From Bacillus sp. 123MFChir2 (GTDB taxonomy: Bacteria > Bacillota > Bacilli > Bacillales > Bacillaceae_G): DNA of 47,812 nt. Shown piece after piece: positions 29,604 to 40,069 of this stretch. A program made the position numbers and the translations under genes. The notes under the pieces were generated by a model. The model ran no database searches, was not told the DNA's origin, and saw nothing but the letters and a program-made list of their open reading frames with translations. Where the stretch lies: NCBI RefSeq assembly GCF_000383235.1, contig NZ_KB910958.1, positions 1 through 47,812 of the forward strand, given 5' to 3'. Every line of letters starts with the position of its first letter. Positions within the stretch are counted from its first letter, which is position 1.

Positions 29604-29735
29604 AATAAAAGCGGAAGCCGCTCGTATAGAACATGAGGGCGTTGGAGCTCTTGACGTAGAGGCGTTTTTGCCTCGTAGGAAAGAGTGAAACGACCGATTG
29701 TTCTAGCGGCTGTAGCTGGATAAAATAAAAGCGGG
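29604..29735. repeat. Structured intergenic repeat after deoC
   Basis: It opens with AAAATAAAAGCGGAAGCC, and TAAAATAAAAGCGG is repeated at its right end (about 29720-29734). AGCCGCT (29616-29622) pairs with AGCGGCT (29705-29711), and TAGAACA with TGTTCTA further in. A small GAGGC/GCCTC hairpin lies near 29659-29675. The layout recalls the AAAAGCGGAAGC...GCTGGAGCTGGA repeat common in Bacillus genomes; the family name is not known to me. Confidence 0.6.
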
Positions 29736-29744
29736 CCGGTCGTT

Positions 29745-29918
29745 TATATAAGTCCAAATCAAAAAAGATAGAAAACCATTCTTTTTCGGTGGACGAGAGC
29801 ATCTGGCCATGCGTAGAAGCGGTCAGTTCCTTTTTCAGGCACATGTTCAGCTCAAACAAAGGGAGAAAGTAAGTGAAGGTCTTTTTTCTGCATAGCAGCT
29901 TACAGTGCAGTATTTAGA
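29745..29918 (+). repeat. bcr-like intergenic repeat, copy B
   Basis: It starts TATATAAGTCC and carries ACGAGAGCATCTGGCC, then TAGAAGCGGTCAG, CCTTTTTC and CACATG, with a GCATAGCAGCTTAC block near the right end. It has the same orientation as copy A and abuts the preceding repeat. Borders are approximate. Confidence 0.75.
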
Positions 29919-30043
29919 CGATGGAAAATTAGAAGTAAATATTTTAGTAGAATAATGTTGCATTGATATAGAAATTTGTATCGAAATTGCATGTACCGTG
30001 AAAAAAAGAAAAGTAAGTGCTCTTCTTTTCTTTTATCAGATAG

Positions 30044-30073
30044 TTGACCTAAAAGTATAAAATGTATTATAAT
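30044..30073 (+). promoter_or_regulatory. Sigma-A promoter of rpsU-yqeY
   Basis: TTGACC (30044-30049) and a perfect TATAAT (30068-30073) are 18 bases apart, 83 bases before rpsU. The region 29919-30043 shows nothing else. Confidence 0.7.
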
Positions 30074-30156
30074 CGTAAAAGACATGCTGAGAAAGTGTTT
30101 CTTTTTGCATGCTGAAATTAGGATGTAAGTGGATGTTTCGGAGGGAGGGAAAGAGA

Positions 30157-30330
30157 ATGTCAAAAACAGTCGTTCGTAAAAACGAGTCTTTGGAGGATGC
30201 ACTTCGCCGTTTTAAAAGATCAACTTCTAAAGCTGGTACGCTTGCTGAAGCAAGAAAACGCGAGTTCTATGAAAAGCCAAGCGTAAAACGTAAGAAGAAA
30301 TCTGAAGCGGCAAGAAAGCGTAAATTCTAA
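30157..30330 (+). CDS. rpsU: 30S ribosomal protein bS21
   Basis: The 57-residue, strongly basic protein begins [20 protein letters not shown] and ends [13 protein letters not shown], a typical S21. The ATG at 30157 is supported by GGAGGGAGGG upstream; the longer frame from 30109 covers that site. yqeY follows after 15 bases in the same unit. Confidence 0.97.
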   Translation: MSKTVVRKNESLEDALRRFKRSTSKAGTLAEARKREFYEKPSVKRKKKSEAARKRKF

Positions 30331-30345
30331 GAGAGGGTGTAATTT

Positions 30346-30789
30346 ATGAGTCTTCTCGGTCGTTTAAACGATGATATGAAACAAGCGATGAAGAATAAAG
30401 AAAAACAAAAATTAACCGTTATTCGTATGGTTAAGTCTGCTTTACAAAATGAAGCAATTAAACTACAGCACTCTCTTACAGAAGAAGAGGAACTAACAGT
30501 TTTAGCTCGTGAAGTAAAACAGTATAAAGACTCCCTCCTTGAATTTGAAAAAGCGGGTCGTGAAGACCTTGTTGATAAACTGAAAAGCGAAATTCAGATT
30601 TTAGAAACATATTTGCCAGAGCAATTAACAGAAGAAGAATTGACTGCTGTAATTCAGCAAGTTATTTCTGAAGTTGGTGCAGCTTCTAAAGCTGATATGG
30701 GCAAAGTGATGAGTGCTGTTATGCCGAAAGTAAAAGGTAAAGCAGATGGCTCACAAGTGAATAGGCTTGTTTCACAACTATTAGCATAA
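30346..30789 (+). CDS. yqeY: YqeY family protein (GatB/Yqey domain)
   Basis: The 147-residue protein has the family start [18 protein letters not shown], a middle [14 protein letters not shown], and the ending [28 protein letters not shown]. It resembles the C-terminal tRNA-related domain of GatB, so a role with tRNA is suspected but the function is unknown. It is linked to rpsU as in most Firmicutes, and a terminator overlaps its stop codon. Confidence 0.93.
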   Translation: MSLLGRLNDDMKQAMKNKEKQKLTVIRMVKSALQNEAIKLQHSLTEEEELTVLAREVKQYKDSLLEFEKAGREDLVDKLKSEIQILETYLPEQLTEEELTAVIQQVISEVGAASKADMGKVMSAVMPKVKGKADGSQVNRLVSQLLA

Positions 30790-30821
30790 AAAAGCGTCTC
30801 ATTATAATGAGACGCTTTTTT
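30787..30821 (+). terminator. Terminator after yqeY
   Basis: AAAAAAGCGTCTCATTA is followed by TAATGAGACGCTTTTTT, a near-continuous palindrome with a T run that starts at the yqeY stop. Confidence 0.95.
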
Positions 30822-30842
30822 ATGCTTTTTTTTAATTTGGAC

Positions 30843-30872
30843 GTGATATTACAAGCTTTTTTTTCATACATA
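30843..30872 (+). promoter_or_regulatory. Sigma-E promoter of yqfC-yqfD
   Basis: GTGATATT (30843-30850), 14 bases, then CATACATA (30865-30872) match the mother-cell sigma-E consensus almost perfectly, 22 bases before yqfC. Sigma-E control of yqfC-yqfD is known in B. subtilis. Confidence 0.8.
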
Positions 30873-30894
30873 TGGGATGAGAGGGGGGTCTTCG

Positions 30895-31188
30895 ATGAGA
30901 AAGTTGCAGCAAGTGAAAAATTGGATTACGAAGCAGATAGACCTACCTGCAGATGTATTCATGGATCTGCCGAGAATTACACTTGTTGGGCAGGTACATA
31001 TTTATATAGAAAATCATCGTGGATTATTGGTATTTAGTGATAAAGAGGTACGACTTTTATTAAAACAAGGACAATTATTAATAAAAGGAAATTCTTTTGT
31101 AATTAAGACAATTCTTCCAGAAGAGCTTTTACTTGAAGGAACCATAGAACAAGTCTTGTTTTTAGAAGATGAAAAAAAAGGAAAATGA
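30895..31188 (+). CDS. yqfC: Sporulation protein YqfC
   Basis: The 97-residue protein (MRKLQQVKNWITKQIDLPAD, then LPRITLVGQVHIYIENHRG) matches YqfC, a sigma-E-dependent protein of unknown biochemical role related to YabP. The ATG at 30895 follows GAGGGGGG; an upstream in-frame ATG at 30877 lies before that site. A sigma-E promoter stands upstream. The B. subtilis genes yqeZ-floA-yqfB that precede yqfC are not here. Confidence 0.92.
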   Translation: MRKLQQVKNWITKQIDLPADVFMDLPRITLVGQVHIYIENHRGLLVFSDKEVRLLLKQGQLLIKGNSFVIKTILPEELLLEGTIEQVLFLEDEKKGK

Positions 31189-31301
31189 AACTGTTATTCA
31201 TGAGAGGCTTTGTTAAATGAATTAGGGGCAAGTGGTTAGGGAATAGTTACTTCTTAGTCCTCCTACTACTGACTGTATGAGCGGAGTAAAGTCATAGAGG
31301 T

Positions 31302-31334
31302 GGTGCAGATCTCTTAAGGGGCTGCGCCTTTTTT
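31302..31334 (+). terminator. Terminator-like hairpin in the yqfC-yqfD gap
   Basis: GGTGCAG (31302-31308) pairs with CTGCGCC (31322-31328, one G-T) around a 13-nt loop, followed by TTTTTT. It would reduce read-through into yqfD, 23 bases before its start. Confidence 0.6.
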
Positions 31335-31356
31335 AGAAAGCTGATGGAGGCGAGCT

Positions 31357-32556
31357 ATGAAAAATAAGTGGTTCACAAAATGGATTGGGTATGTAAAAGT
31401 GCGGATTCAAGGAAGAGGTGCAGAACGATTTATTAACGAATGTGTACGAAGAGATATCCTAGTTTGGGACGTTAAGAAAGTTGCAGATGATACACTTGTA
31501 TTTTGTATATTGCTACGAGATGTGAAACGATTACGCCCGATTTACCGTAAAAATGAATGCACTCTATATTTTATTGGACGTTACGGAGTTCCGTTTTGGA
31601 ATAAGCGCTTACTTCGAAATAGTGGTTTTCTTGTTGGTTTTCTCTTATTTTTCTTAGGTGTTATTGTTTTATCAAATATGGTATGGAAAATAGAGATAAC
31701 AGGGGCGAAGCCGGAGACGGAATATATTCTGATGAAAGAATTGGACAAAATGGGTATTAAAAAAGGGAAGCTTCAATTTCAAATGCCAAGTGTAGAAAAT
31801 ATACAGCGTTATTTGACTGATAATATTAACGCCATTACGTGGGTTGGTTTGGATGTGAAAGGAACGACGTATCATTTTAAAATAGTTGAAAAAAACGAAC
31901 CGGAAAAAGAAAAAGAACAAATGCCGCAACATTTAGTTGCAAAAAAAGAAGCGATTGTTACAAAAATGTTTGTAGAAATAGGAAAACCGATCGTTATGAA
32001 AAATGATTATGTGCAAAAAGGACAACTTCTTGTATCAGGAATGTATGGGAAAGAAGAGAGTCCTACGATTGTTTCAGCCAAAGGTGTTGTATTTGGTGAA
32101 ACTTGGTACAAGTCTGAAGTGGAGGTACCTCTAAAAACGAAATTTCAAGTTTATACAGGGGGGGCATATAAAGAACATTATCTTACTTTTGGAAACATGA
32201 AAATAAAAATATGGGGATTTCAGCATGATAAGTATAAGCAGTCTAAAACTGAGATAGTAAGACATGATGTGAAATTGCTTGGTTTTACACTGCCGATTGC
32301 TTATGAAAAAGCGATTGTACGTGAAGAGGAAGAAGCAAACCGTGAATATACAGAAAAACAGGCAATAGCGGTGGCGGAGGAAATGGGGCAAAAAGAATTA
32401 AAGAAAAAATTGGATGAACGTGCTATGATTATAGGGAAGAAAGTTTTGTATAAACAGGTTGAGAATGGAAATTTAAAATTATTGCTGCATTATACAGTGA
32501 TTGAGAATATTGCAGAGGCTCAACCGATATCTGAATCCGATATTCAAGGAGATTGA
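31357..32556 (+). CDS. yqfD: Sporulation membrane protein YqfD
   Basis: The 399-residue protein has one clear membrane segment near residues 88-108 (NSGFLVGFLLFFLGVIVLSN) and a long extracytoplasmic C-terminal part with regular beta-rich sequence. It belongs to the YqfD/SpoIV-like family required for efficient sporulation in B. subtilis; its biochemical role is unknown. The ATG at 31357 follows TGGAGGCGA. It is separated from yqfC by 168 bases that include a terminator-like hairpin, more than expected for an operon pair. Confidence 0.92.
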   Translation: MKNKWFTKWIGYVKVRIQGRGAERFINECVRRDILVWDVKKVADDTLVFCILLRDVKRLRPIYRKNECTLYFIGRYGVPFWNKRLLRNSGFLVGFLLFFLGVIVLSNMVWKIEITGAKPETEYILMKELDKMGIKKGKLQFQMPSVENIQRYLTDNINAITWVGLDVKGTTYHFKIVEKNEPEKEKEQMPQHLVAKKEAIVTKMFVEIGKPIVMKNDYVQKGQLLVSGMYGKEESPTIVSAKGVVFGETWYKSEVEVPLKTKFQVYTGGAYKEHYLTFGNMKIKIWGFQHDKYKQSKTEIVRHDVKLLGFTLPIAYEKAIVREEEEANREYTEKQAIAVAEEMGQKELKKKLDERAMIIGKKVLYKQVENGNLKLLLHYTVIENIAEAQPISESDIQGD

Positions 32557-32563
32557 GTAATTA

Positions 32564-33523
32564 ATGGCTGAACAATTAGTAGAGATGAATCAACAATTGG
32601 AAAACCATAATGAAGCAATTGCTTTGTTTGGAGTAAATGATGCACATTTAAAAATAATTGAGAACGAACTTGAGGTATCGATTGTTACGAGAGGTGAATC
32701 TGTTCGTGTTTCCGGAACAAATGAAGCGGTAGCTCTTGTTGAGGGGATATTACAACAACTTCTAGTTGTTATTCGCAAGGGTATATCAATTTCTGAACGT
32801 GATGTAACCTATGCCATTCAGCTTGGACGTCAAGGGAAACTGGCTCATTTTGAAGAGTTATATGAAGAGGAGATTTTTAAAACAGCAAAAGGTAAGTCCA
32901 TCCGTGTGAAAACAATGGGACAAAGGCAATATATTTATGCCATTAAGAAAAATGACATTGTGTTTGGAATGGGACCGGCGGGTACTGGTAAAACATATTT
33001 AGCTGTAGTAATGGCTGTTCGAGCGTTAAAAAATGGTTATGTGAAAAAAATTATTTTAACAAGACCTGCTGTGGAAGCTGGAGAAAGTCTCGGCTTTTTA
33101 CCTGGAGATTTGAAAGAAAAAGTGGATCCGTATTTACGACCTCTTTATGATGCTCTTCATGATGTACTTGGGCAAGAACATACGCAAAGAATGATGGAAC
33201 GCGGCATCATCGAAGTTGCTCCGCTAGCGTACATGAGAGGGCGCACACTCGATGACGCATTTGTGATTTTAGATGAGGCGCAAAATACAACTGGAGCACA
33301 AATTAAAATGTTTTTAACACGTCTTGGATTTGGCTCAAAAATGGTTGTAACAGGAGACCCATCTCAGATTGATTTACCAAAAGGCGTGAAATCTGGTCTT
33401 TCTATTGCAGCGAATGTATTAGATCGTGTGCCTGGTCTTTCGTTTATTAAACTTGAGCAGTCGGATGTTGTTCGTCATCCACTCGTACAGCGTATTATTG
33501 AAGCATATGATAAAATGGAATGA
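32564..33523 (+). CDS. phoH: PhoH-like ATPase
   Basis: The 319-residue protein has a small N-terminal KH-like region and a P-loop ATPase domain with Walker A GPAGTGKT (137-144), Walker B FVILDEAQNT near 230 and the sensor region VTGDPSQIDLP. PhoH family proteins are linked to RNA metabolism, often next to ybeY; here pgpH lies between. It starts 7 bases after yqfD with AAGGAGA inside the yqfD end. Confidence 0.94.
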   Translation: MAEQLVEMNQQLENHNEAIALFGVNDAHLKIIENELEVSIVTRGESVRVSGTNEAVALVEGILQQLLVVIRKGISISERDVTYAIQLGRQGKLAHFEELYEEEIFKTAKGKSIRVKTMGQRQYIYAIKKNDIVFGMGPAGTGKTYLAVVMAVRALKNGYVKKIILTRPAVEAGESLGFLPGDLKEKVDPYLRPLYDALHDVLGQEHTQRMMERGIIEVAPLAYMRGRTLDDAFVILDEAQNTTGAQIKMFLTRLGFGSKMVVTGDPSQIDLPKGVKSGLSIAANVLDRVPGLSFIKLEQSDVVRHPLVQRIIEAYDKME

Positions 33524-33550
33524 TCCTGCTTGTAAGGATCATTTCTTTTT
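33519..33550 (+). terminator. Terminator after phoH
   Basis: AATGATCCT and AGGATCATT form a perfect 9-bp stem around GCTTGTA, followed by TCTTTTT. It overlaps the phoH stop. Confidence 0.9.
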
Positions 33551-33571
33551 ATCCCGGTTGATTATAACCTT

Positions 33572-33772
33572 CTATATAAATCAATTTTAATCTTTCGACA
33601 TATAAGTTGCTGTTATGCAGACTGTAACACGACCTGTACTCGCGCGCCCTTTGTTTTAAAACCTCGCATGTGGCAGAAAAAGGCCCTGACCGCTTCTAGG
33701 AGCGCCAGATGCTCTCGACCTCCTCTAAAAGAAAGTAGTTTTATGTCGTTTATTAAACTTGCATGTATATAG
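33572..33772 (-). repeat. bcr-like intergenic repeat, copy C (inverted)
   Basis: On the minus strand it carries TCGAGAGCATCTGGCGC, then TAGAAGCGGTCAG, GGCCTTTTTCTGCCACATGC, and GCATAACAGCAACTTATATGTCG. TATATAAATC lies at the end near 33575. It has the opposite orientation to copies A and B. The rest of the gap to 33903 holds a short GGCATTTGTCC region and the pgpH ribosome site. Confidence 0.75.
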
Positions 33773-33903
33773 ATATTGTGAACAGGTTGGCTAATGCTTC
33801 ATTTTTTATTATCATAAATAAAGGAAAGGGCATTTGTCCTTGTGCTTAAATATGTGAAAAGGAAGTTTCACTTAATATTTGGAGAGGAGAAGGTATTGTA
33901 ATC

Positions 33904-36051
33904 ATGTCAAGGTTTCAAGAAGTTGCTAAGTGGTTTCGTAATTTACAGCATTCGAAAAAACTGAGCTGGATTTCTTATATTTTAATAGGAGCGGTGTTAT
34001 TTTTTGCACTGATGAATAATGTAAAACCGGAACAGCTCAATATCAAGATGTTGTCTATTTCCAAAAAGACAATTCATTCTCCAATCAAAATTGAAGATAA
34101 AGTAACGACAGAAAAGAAAAAGAGAGAAGCGGCTCAAAAGGTTGAGGATCAGTATACATATCGAAGTGAATATAAGCAAAACCGGATTGATGTTGTGAAC
34201 TCAGTGTTTGAGGCAATCAAAGAGGTAGATGCAGAGTCAAATGCAATCGCTTCGGCGCCAGAAGGACCAAAAAAATTGTCGGCTTCAGAAAGATTGGACA
34301 AGTTAAAAAAGAAGCTACCAACGGAATTAACGAAAAGTTTGTCTGATCAAGTGTTATTACAATTTTTAGGTGCCACAGAAGATCAGCTTATTATAGCGAG
34401 GGAATCAACTGTTACAGCTGTTAATAGTTTAATGAGCTCTCATATTAAAATGAATGAAGTAGATCAGTTTAAAGACCGCATTACTAACGAGTTGAAAAAT
34501 ATATCTGTCAGCAATGAGTTGAAACAAGCAATTACTGCGCTTGGGCAGTATGCGATTGTACCGAATTATTTTTATGATTCGAATGCAACGAAAGAAAGAA
34601 AGCAAATGGCAATCGATCAAGTAGCTCCTGTATACATTTTGCAAGGTCAAATTCTTGTGAAAGAAGGAGACACAATTACAAGAGAAGCGTATGAACAGTT
34701 AAAGTTAGTAGGGCTATTAGATCAAAGTAATTCATTTCAGCCGTATTTGGGACTAGCGATTTTTATTGGGGTTCTTTTATTTTTTATGCATAAGCAATTT
34801 GAGGCATTTTTAAAGCCAAGAAGAGAGGATAAGCCATATATTTTAGCTTATACAACAATTGTTGCTATTACAGTTGTTTTAATGAAAATTATTAGTTTGT
34901 TTCAAAAGTTAGAATATGTCGGTATTGCTTATATTGCTCCAGTTGCAATGGGAACTATATTAGTCAAACTGATGATTGGTGATCGCTTTGTTTTTATAAC
35001 AAGTGTGATTTTTTCGGTGTGCGGCAGTATTTTATTTAATGAAGGTGTAACGAGTACACTTAATTATGCAGTCGGAATTTATGTATTGCTAAGCTCGCTT
35101 TCTGTTAGTATTTTCTTGCGACAAAAACATCGCCGTACAATGCTGCTGCAAGTTGGGATACTTGTATCAATTTTAAATGTTGTTGTATTAGCAGCTTTAT
35201 TGCTACTGCGTAACGGAAACTTTTCGATAATTGAGATTGGAACACATTTATTAATGGCAGCGGCGTCTGGAATTATTTCATCTATTTTAGCAATGGGGAT
35301 ATTGCCGTATTTAGAAAGTGGTCTTGGTCTTGTTTCAAGCATGAAACTAATAGAATTAGCAAGCCCCAACCATCCGTTGCTTCGCAAAATTCTGTTAGAG
35401 GCACCAGGAACGTATCATCATAGTGTTATGGTTGCTAATTTATCGGAAGCAGCATGTGAAGCCGTGGGAGCGAATGGTGTACTCGCGCGCGTAGGAGCAT
35501 ATTATCATGATATTGGAAAAACAGTGCAGCCGCATTTCTTTATAGAAAATCAAATGGGCATAGCGAATCCCCATGATCGGTTAGACCCTGAAACAAGTAG
35601 AGATATTATTATCGCTCATGTTACAAACGGAGTGAAAATGTTAGAGGAACATCATATTCCGCAAGAGATTATTGATATTGCGGCCCAGCATCATGGAACG
35701 ACTTTGTTAAAATATTTCTACTATAAAGCGATGCAAGAAGATAAAGAGAAATATACAGAAGAAATGTTTCGTTATCCAGGGCCAAAAGCAACATCTAAAG
35801 AATCGGCAATTGTTGGGATTGCTGATAGTGTAGAAGCGGCAGTTCGTTCGATGAATGCTCCAACACCGGAACAAATTAATAATCTTGTTCGCAGTATTAT
35901 AAAAGATCGTTTACAAGATGGCCAATTCAGTGAATGTAATTTAACGTTTAAAGAACTGCAAATTGTCGGGAAAACATTATGTGAGACATTAAATGGAATC
36001 TTCCACTCCCGGATTAAGTATCCGAAATTAACAGAAGAAAAGGTGAAATAA
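33904..36051 (+). CDS. pgpH: 7TM-HD c-di-AMP phosphodiesterase PgpH (YqfF)
   Basis: PgpH-type proteins hydrolyse the second messenger c-di-AMP. The 715-residue product has an N-terminal membrane segment (about 20-37), a large extracellular 7TMR-HDED domain, about seven membrane helices (about 280-485), and a cytoplasmic HD domain with HHSVMVANL and YYHDIGK (near 534) plus later HGTTLLKYFY. The ATG at 33904 follows GGAGAGGAG. ybeY starts right at its stop. Confidence 0.93.
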   Translation: MSRFQEVAKWFRNLQHSKKLSWISYILIGAVLFFALMNNVKPEQLNIKMLSISKKTIHSPIKIEDKVTTEKKKREAAQKVEDQYTYRSEYKQNRIDVVNSVFEAIKEVDAESNAIASAPEGPKKLSASERLDKLKKKLPTELTKSLSDQVLLQFLGATEDQLIIARESTVTAVNSLMSSHIKMNEVDQFKDRITNELKNISVSNELKQAITALGQYAIVPNYFYDSNATKERKQMAIDQVAPVYILQGQILVKEGDTITREAYEQLKLVGLLDQSNSFQPYLGLAIFIGVLLFFMHKQFEAFLKPRREDKPYILAYTTIVAITVVLMKIISLFQKLEYVGIAYIAPVAMGTILVKLMIGDRFVFITSVIFSVCGSILFNEGVTSTLNYAVGIYVLLSSLSVSIFLRQKHRRTMLLQVGILVSILNVVVLAALLLLRNGNFSIIEIGTHLLMAAASGIISSILAMGILPYLESGLGLVSSMKLIELASPNHPLLRKILLEAPGTYHHSVMVANLSEAACEAVGANGVLARVGAYYHDIGKTVQPHFFIENQMGIANPHDRLDPETSRDIIIAHVTNGVKMLEEHHIPQEIIDIAAQHHGTTLLKYFYYKAMQEDKEKYTEEMFRYPGPKATSKESAIVGIADSVEAAVRSMNAPTPEQINNLVRSIIKDRLQDGQFSECNLTFKELQIVGKTLCETLNGIFHSRIKYPKLTEEKVK

Positions 36052-36518
36052 ATGGGATTAATAATTGATTTTTTTGATGAAACAGAAGAAGTAAAAGAAG
36101 GGTATGTTGAGCTGATTCAACAATTAGTTGAAAAAGCTGCCGAGATAGAATCTGTAGAGGATGGAGCGGAGCTTTCGATTACATTTGTTAATAATGAACG
36201 CATTCAAGAAATTAACCGTGAGTATCGTGATAAAGATCAGCCAACAGACGTAATTTCTTTTGCGATGGAAGATATGGGAGAAGGAGAGATGGAAATTGTT
36301 GGTGTAGAAATGCCTCGTATGTTAGGTGATATTATTATTTCTATTCCGAGAGCGAAAGAGCAGGCTGAAGAATATGGTCATTCTTTTGATCGTGAACTTG
36401 GTTTTTTAGCGGTGCACGGTTTTCTACATTTGCTTGGCTACGATCACATGACAGAAGAAGAAGAGAAGGTTATGTTTGGAAAGCAAAAAGAAATTCTTGA
36501 TGCATTTGGATTAGCTAG

Positions 36519-36522
<4 letters not shown>
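36052..36522 (+). CDS. ybeY: Endoribonuclease / rRNA maturation factor YbeY
   Basis: YbeY acts in 16S rRNA 3'-end maturation and ribosome quality control. The 156-residue protein has the zinc motif [11 protein letters not shown] (H-x3-H-x5-H) near 121 and the family block [15 protein letters not shown] near 62. Its ATG directly follows the pgpH stop, with AAAGGTGA inside pgpH. Its end overlaps dgkA by 4 bases. Confidence 0.95.
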
Positions 36523-38227
<1,705 letters not shown>

Positions 38228-38378
38228 AGTGAAACGTTTTTACTGCTCGCAAATCGCGGGATAAAAGCTGTATAATTTAGAAAAATTTTTCTCACATGAA
38301 AATGAACAAAATGGGTCATTTTAATAGCAAAGAAAGAAATTGGATTACATGAACGCTCACTGAGAAAGGTGGATTCTT

Positions 38379-38522
38379 ATGTTAGATTTTACCTGGAAAT
38401 TTTTCTCGAAAACAGGAAGCATTGAAACATATCTTCTTTTGAAGGAAATGGAAAAAAATGTAGAAGATGAAATGCAACAGCATGAAGAAATACAAGTAGA
38501 GCTAGATTCTCCAATTTCCTAA
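38379..38522 (+). CDS. yqzL: Small protein YqzL
   Basis: A 47-codon gene encodes MLDFTWKFFSKTGSIETYLL followed by a charged, glutamate-rich tail (KEMEKNVEDEMQQHEEIQVE). It matches the YqzL family located between era and recO in Bacillus. Function is unknown. The ATG follows AAAGGTGG, and the gene ends 33 bases before recO. Confidence 0.88.
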   Translation: MLDFTWKFFSKTGSIETYLLLKEMEKNVEDEMQQHEEIQVELDSPIS

Positions 38523-38555
38523 CCCATTTTGTTCGAACCTTGGATGGTGACGAAC

Positions 38556-39302
38556 ATGTTTCAAAAAATTGAGGGAATAGTCATTCGAACGATTGATTAT
38601 GGAGAAACAAACAAAATTGTAACTATATTTTCTCGTGAATTAGGGAAAGTTAGTGCGATGGCGAGAGGTGCTAAAAAGCCTAAAAGCAGATTGTCATCCA
38701 TTTCTCAATTATTAACTCATGGCCATTTTCTTATTCAAATGGGTTCTGGTTTAGGGACATTGCAGCAAGGTGAGATTATTTCTTCTATGAGAGAAATTCG
38801 TGAAGATTTATTTTTAACTGCTTATGCGTCATTTATTGTTGAGTTGACTGATAAAGCGACAGAAGAGAAAAAACATAATCCGTATTTATTCGAACTGTTA
38901 TATCAAACGTTGCATTATATGAGCGAAGGGGTTGACCCGGAAATTTTAGCGCTAATCTATCAAACGAAGATGCTGCCAGTTTTGGGGCTTAACCCACACT
39001 TTGATACATGTGCAATTTGTCACCAGTCAACAGACTTTGTCGCCTTCTCCGTTAGGGAAGGCGGCTTTCTGTGTAAATATCACGCTGAGCAAGATCCGTA
39101 CCGTATTTCAATTAGTGAAGCTATTCACAAGCTGCTTAGGTTATTTTATCATTTCGACTTAGCCCGTCTTGGAAGTGTATCTGTGAAAGCAGAAACAAAA
39201 AAACAAATGCGTACAGTATTGAATATGTATTATGATGAATACTGTGGGATATATTTGAAATCGAGACGTTTTTTAGATCAACTTGATAAATTTCAAATAT
39301 AG
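38556..39302 (+). CDS. recO: DNA repair protein RecO
   Basis: RecO loads RecA on SSB-coated DNA and anneals strands. The 248-residue protein has an N-terminal OB fold ([20 protein letters not shown]), a helical middle, and a zinc-like CAIC...C..H cluster near residues 149-172. The ATG at 38556 follows GGATGGTGA; the longer frame from 38529 starts within yqzL spacing and lacks similarity. In B. subtilis glyQ-glyS follow, but they are absent here. Confidence 0.95.
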   Translation: MFQKIEGIVIRTIDYGETNKIVTIFSRELGKVSAMARGAKKPKSRLSSISQLLTHGHFLIQMGSGLGTLQQGEIISSMREIREDLFLTAYASFIVELTDKATEEKKHNPYLFELLYQTLHYMSEGVDPEILALIYQTKMLPVLGLNPHFDTCAICHQSTDFVAFSVREGGFLCKYHAEQDPYRISISEAIHKLLRLFYHFDLARLGSVSVKAETKKQMRTVLNMYYDEYCGIYLKSRRFLDQLDKFQI

Positions 39303-39325
39303 AGGACCGAATTCAGGTCCTTTTT
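39303..39325 (+). terminator. Terminator after recO
   Basis: AGGACC and GGTCCT pair around GAATTCA, followed by TTTT. The stem is short but well placed. Confidence 0.75.
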
Positions 39326-39407
39326 ACATACTTTCTTTTTTGAATGATATATTTAGTATATAATATTTAAGAGATAGTATAACTTTTTTCGTTTTGTAAT
39401 GAAGGTG

Positions 39408-40040
39408 GTGATTATCATAGAACTGAATAAGCGCCAAGAACATATCATTCAGATTGTAAAAGACAACGGTCCAATTACAGGGGAAGCGATTGCTGAGCAA
39501 TTAAATTTAACGAGAGCAACGCTAAGACCAGATTTGGCTATTTTAACGATGGCTGGCTATTTAGAAGCGCGTCCTCGTGTTGGGTATTTTTACACTGGAA
39601 AAACAGGTGGACAACTGCTTTCAGAAGCGGTGAAGAAGATTATCGTACAAGATTATCAATCTAGACCAGTTGTGATTGATAAAAATGTTTCGGTATATGA
39701 TGCGATTTGTACAATGTTTTTAGAAGATGTAGGCACTTTATTTATCGTTGATCAAAATACATTGTTAGTTGGTGTTGTTTCTCGAAAAGATTTGTTAAGA
39801 GCAAGTTTGGGAAAGCAGGATTTAGCGTCATTACCGGTAAATATTATTATGACAAGAATGCCAAATGTTACGATGTGTCGTAAGGAAGATAGCTTGTATG
39901 ATGTTGCAATGGATTTAATAGAAAAGCAGATTGACTCTGTTCCAGTTGTAAAGGAAACGGAGCAGGGGTTAGAAGTTGTTGGTCGAATTACAAAAACAAA
40001 TATTACGCGTGCATTCGTTGATTTTGTGAATCATGAGTAA
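39408..40040 (+). CDS. ccpN: Catabolite repressor CcpN (YqzB)
   Basis: CcpN represses gluconeogenic genes (gapB, pckA) in B. subtilis in the presence of glucose. The 210-residue protein has an N-terminal helix-turn-helix (ELNKRQEHIIQIVKDNGPIT, then LTRATLRPDLAILTMAGYLE) and two CBS domains (about 75-210). The GTG at 39408 corresponds to the B. subtilis start (M-x-x-I-E-L-N). However, the GAAGGTGG site lies almost on it, and the ATG at 39399 is an alternative. It pairs with yqfL. Confidence 0.92.
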   Translation: MIIIELNKRQEHIIQIVKDNGPITGEAIAEQLNLTRATLRPDLAILTMAGYLEARPRVGYFYTGKTGGQLLSEAVKKIIVQDYQSRPVVIDKNVSVYDAICTMFLEDVGTLFIVDQNTLLVGVVSRKDLLRASLGKQDLASLPVNIIMTRMPNVTMCRKEDSLYDVAMDLIEKQIDSVPVVKETEQGLEVVGRITKTNITRAFVDFVNHE

Positions 40041-40069
40041 TGGCAATTCGTTTAAAGTGAGGTAATGCA

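Noticed and set aside
29329-29859. Minus-strand ORF of 176 codons across the deoC end and repeats
   Set aside because: It spans a real gene in antisense and two repeats, and its translation is Leu/Phe-rich without motifs.
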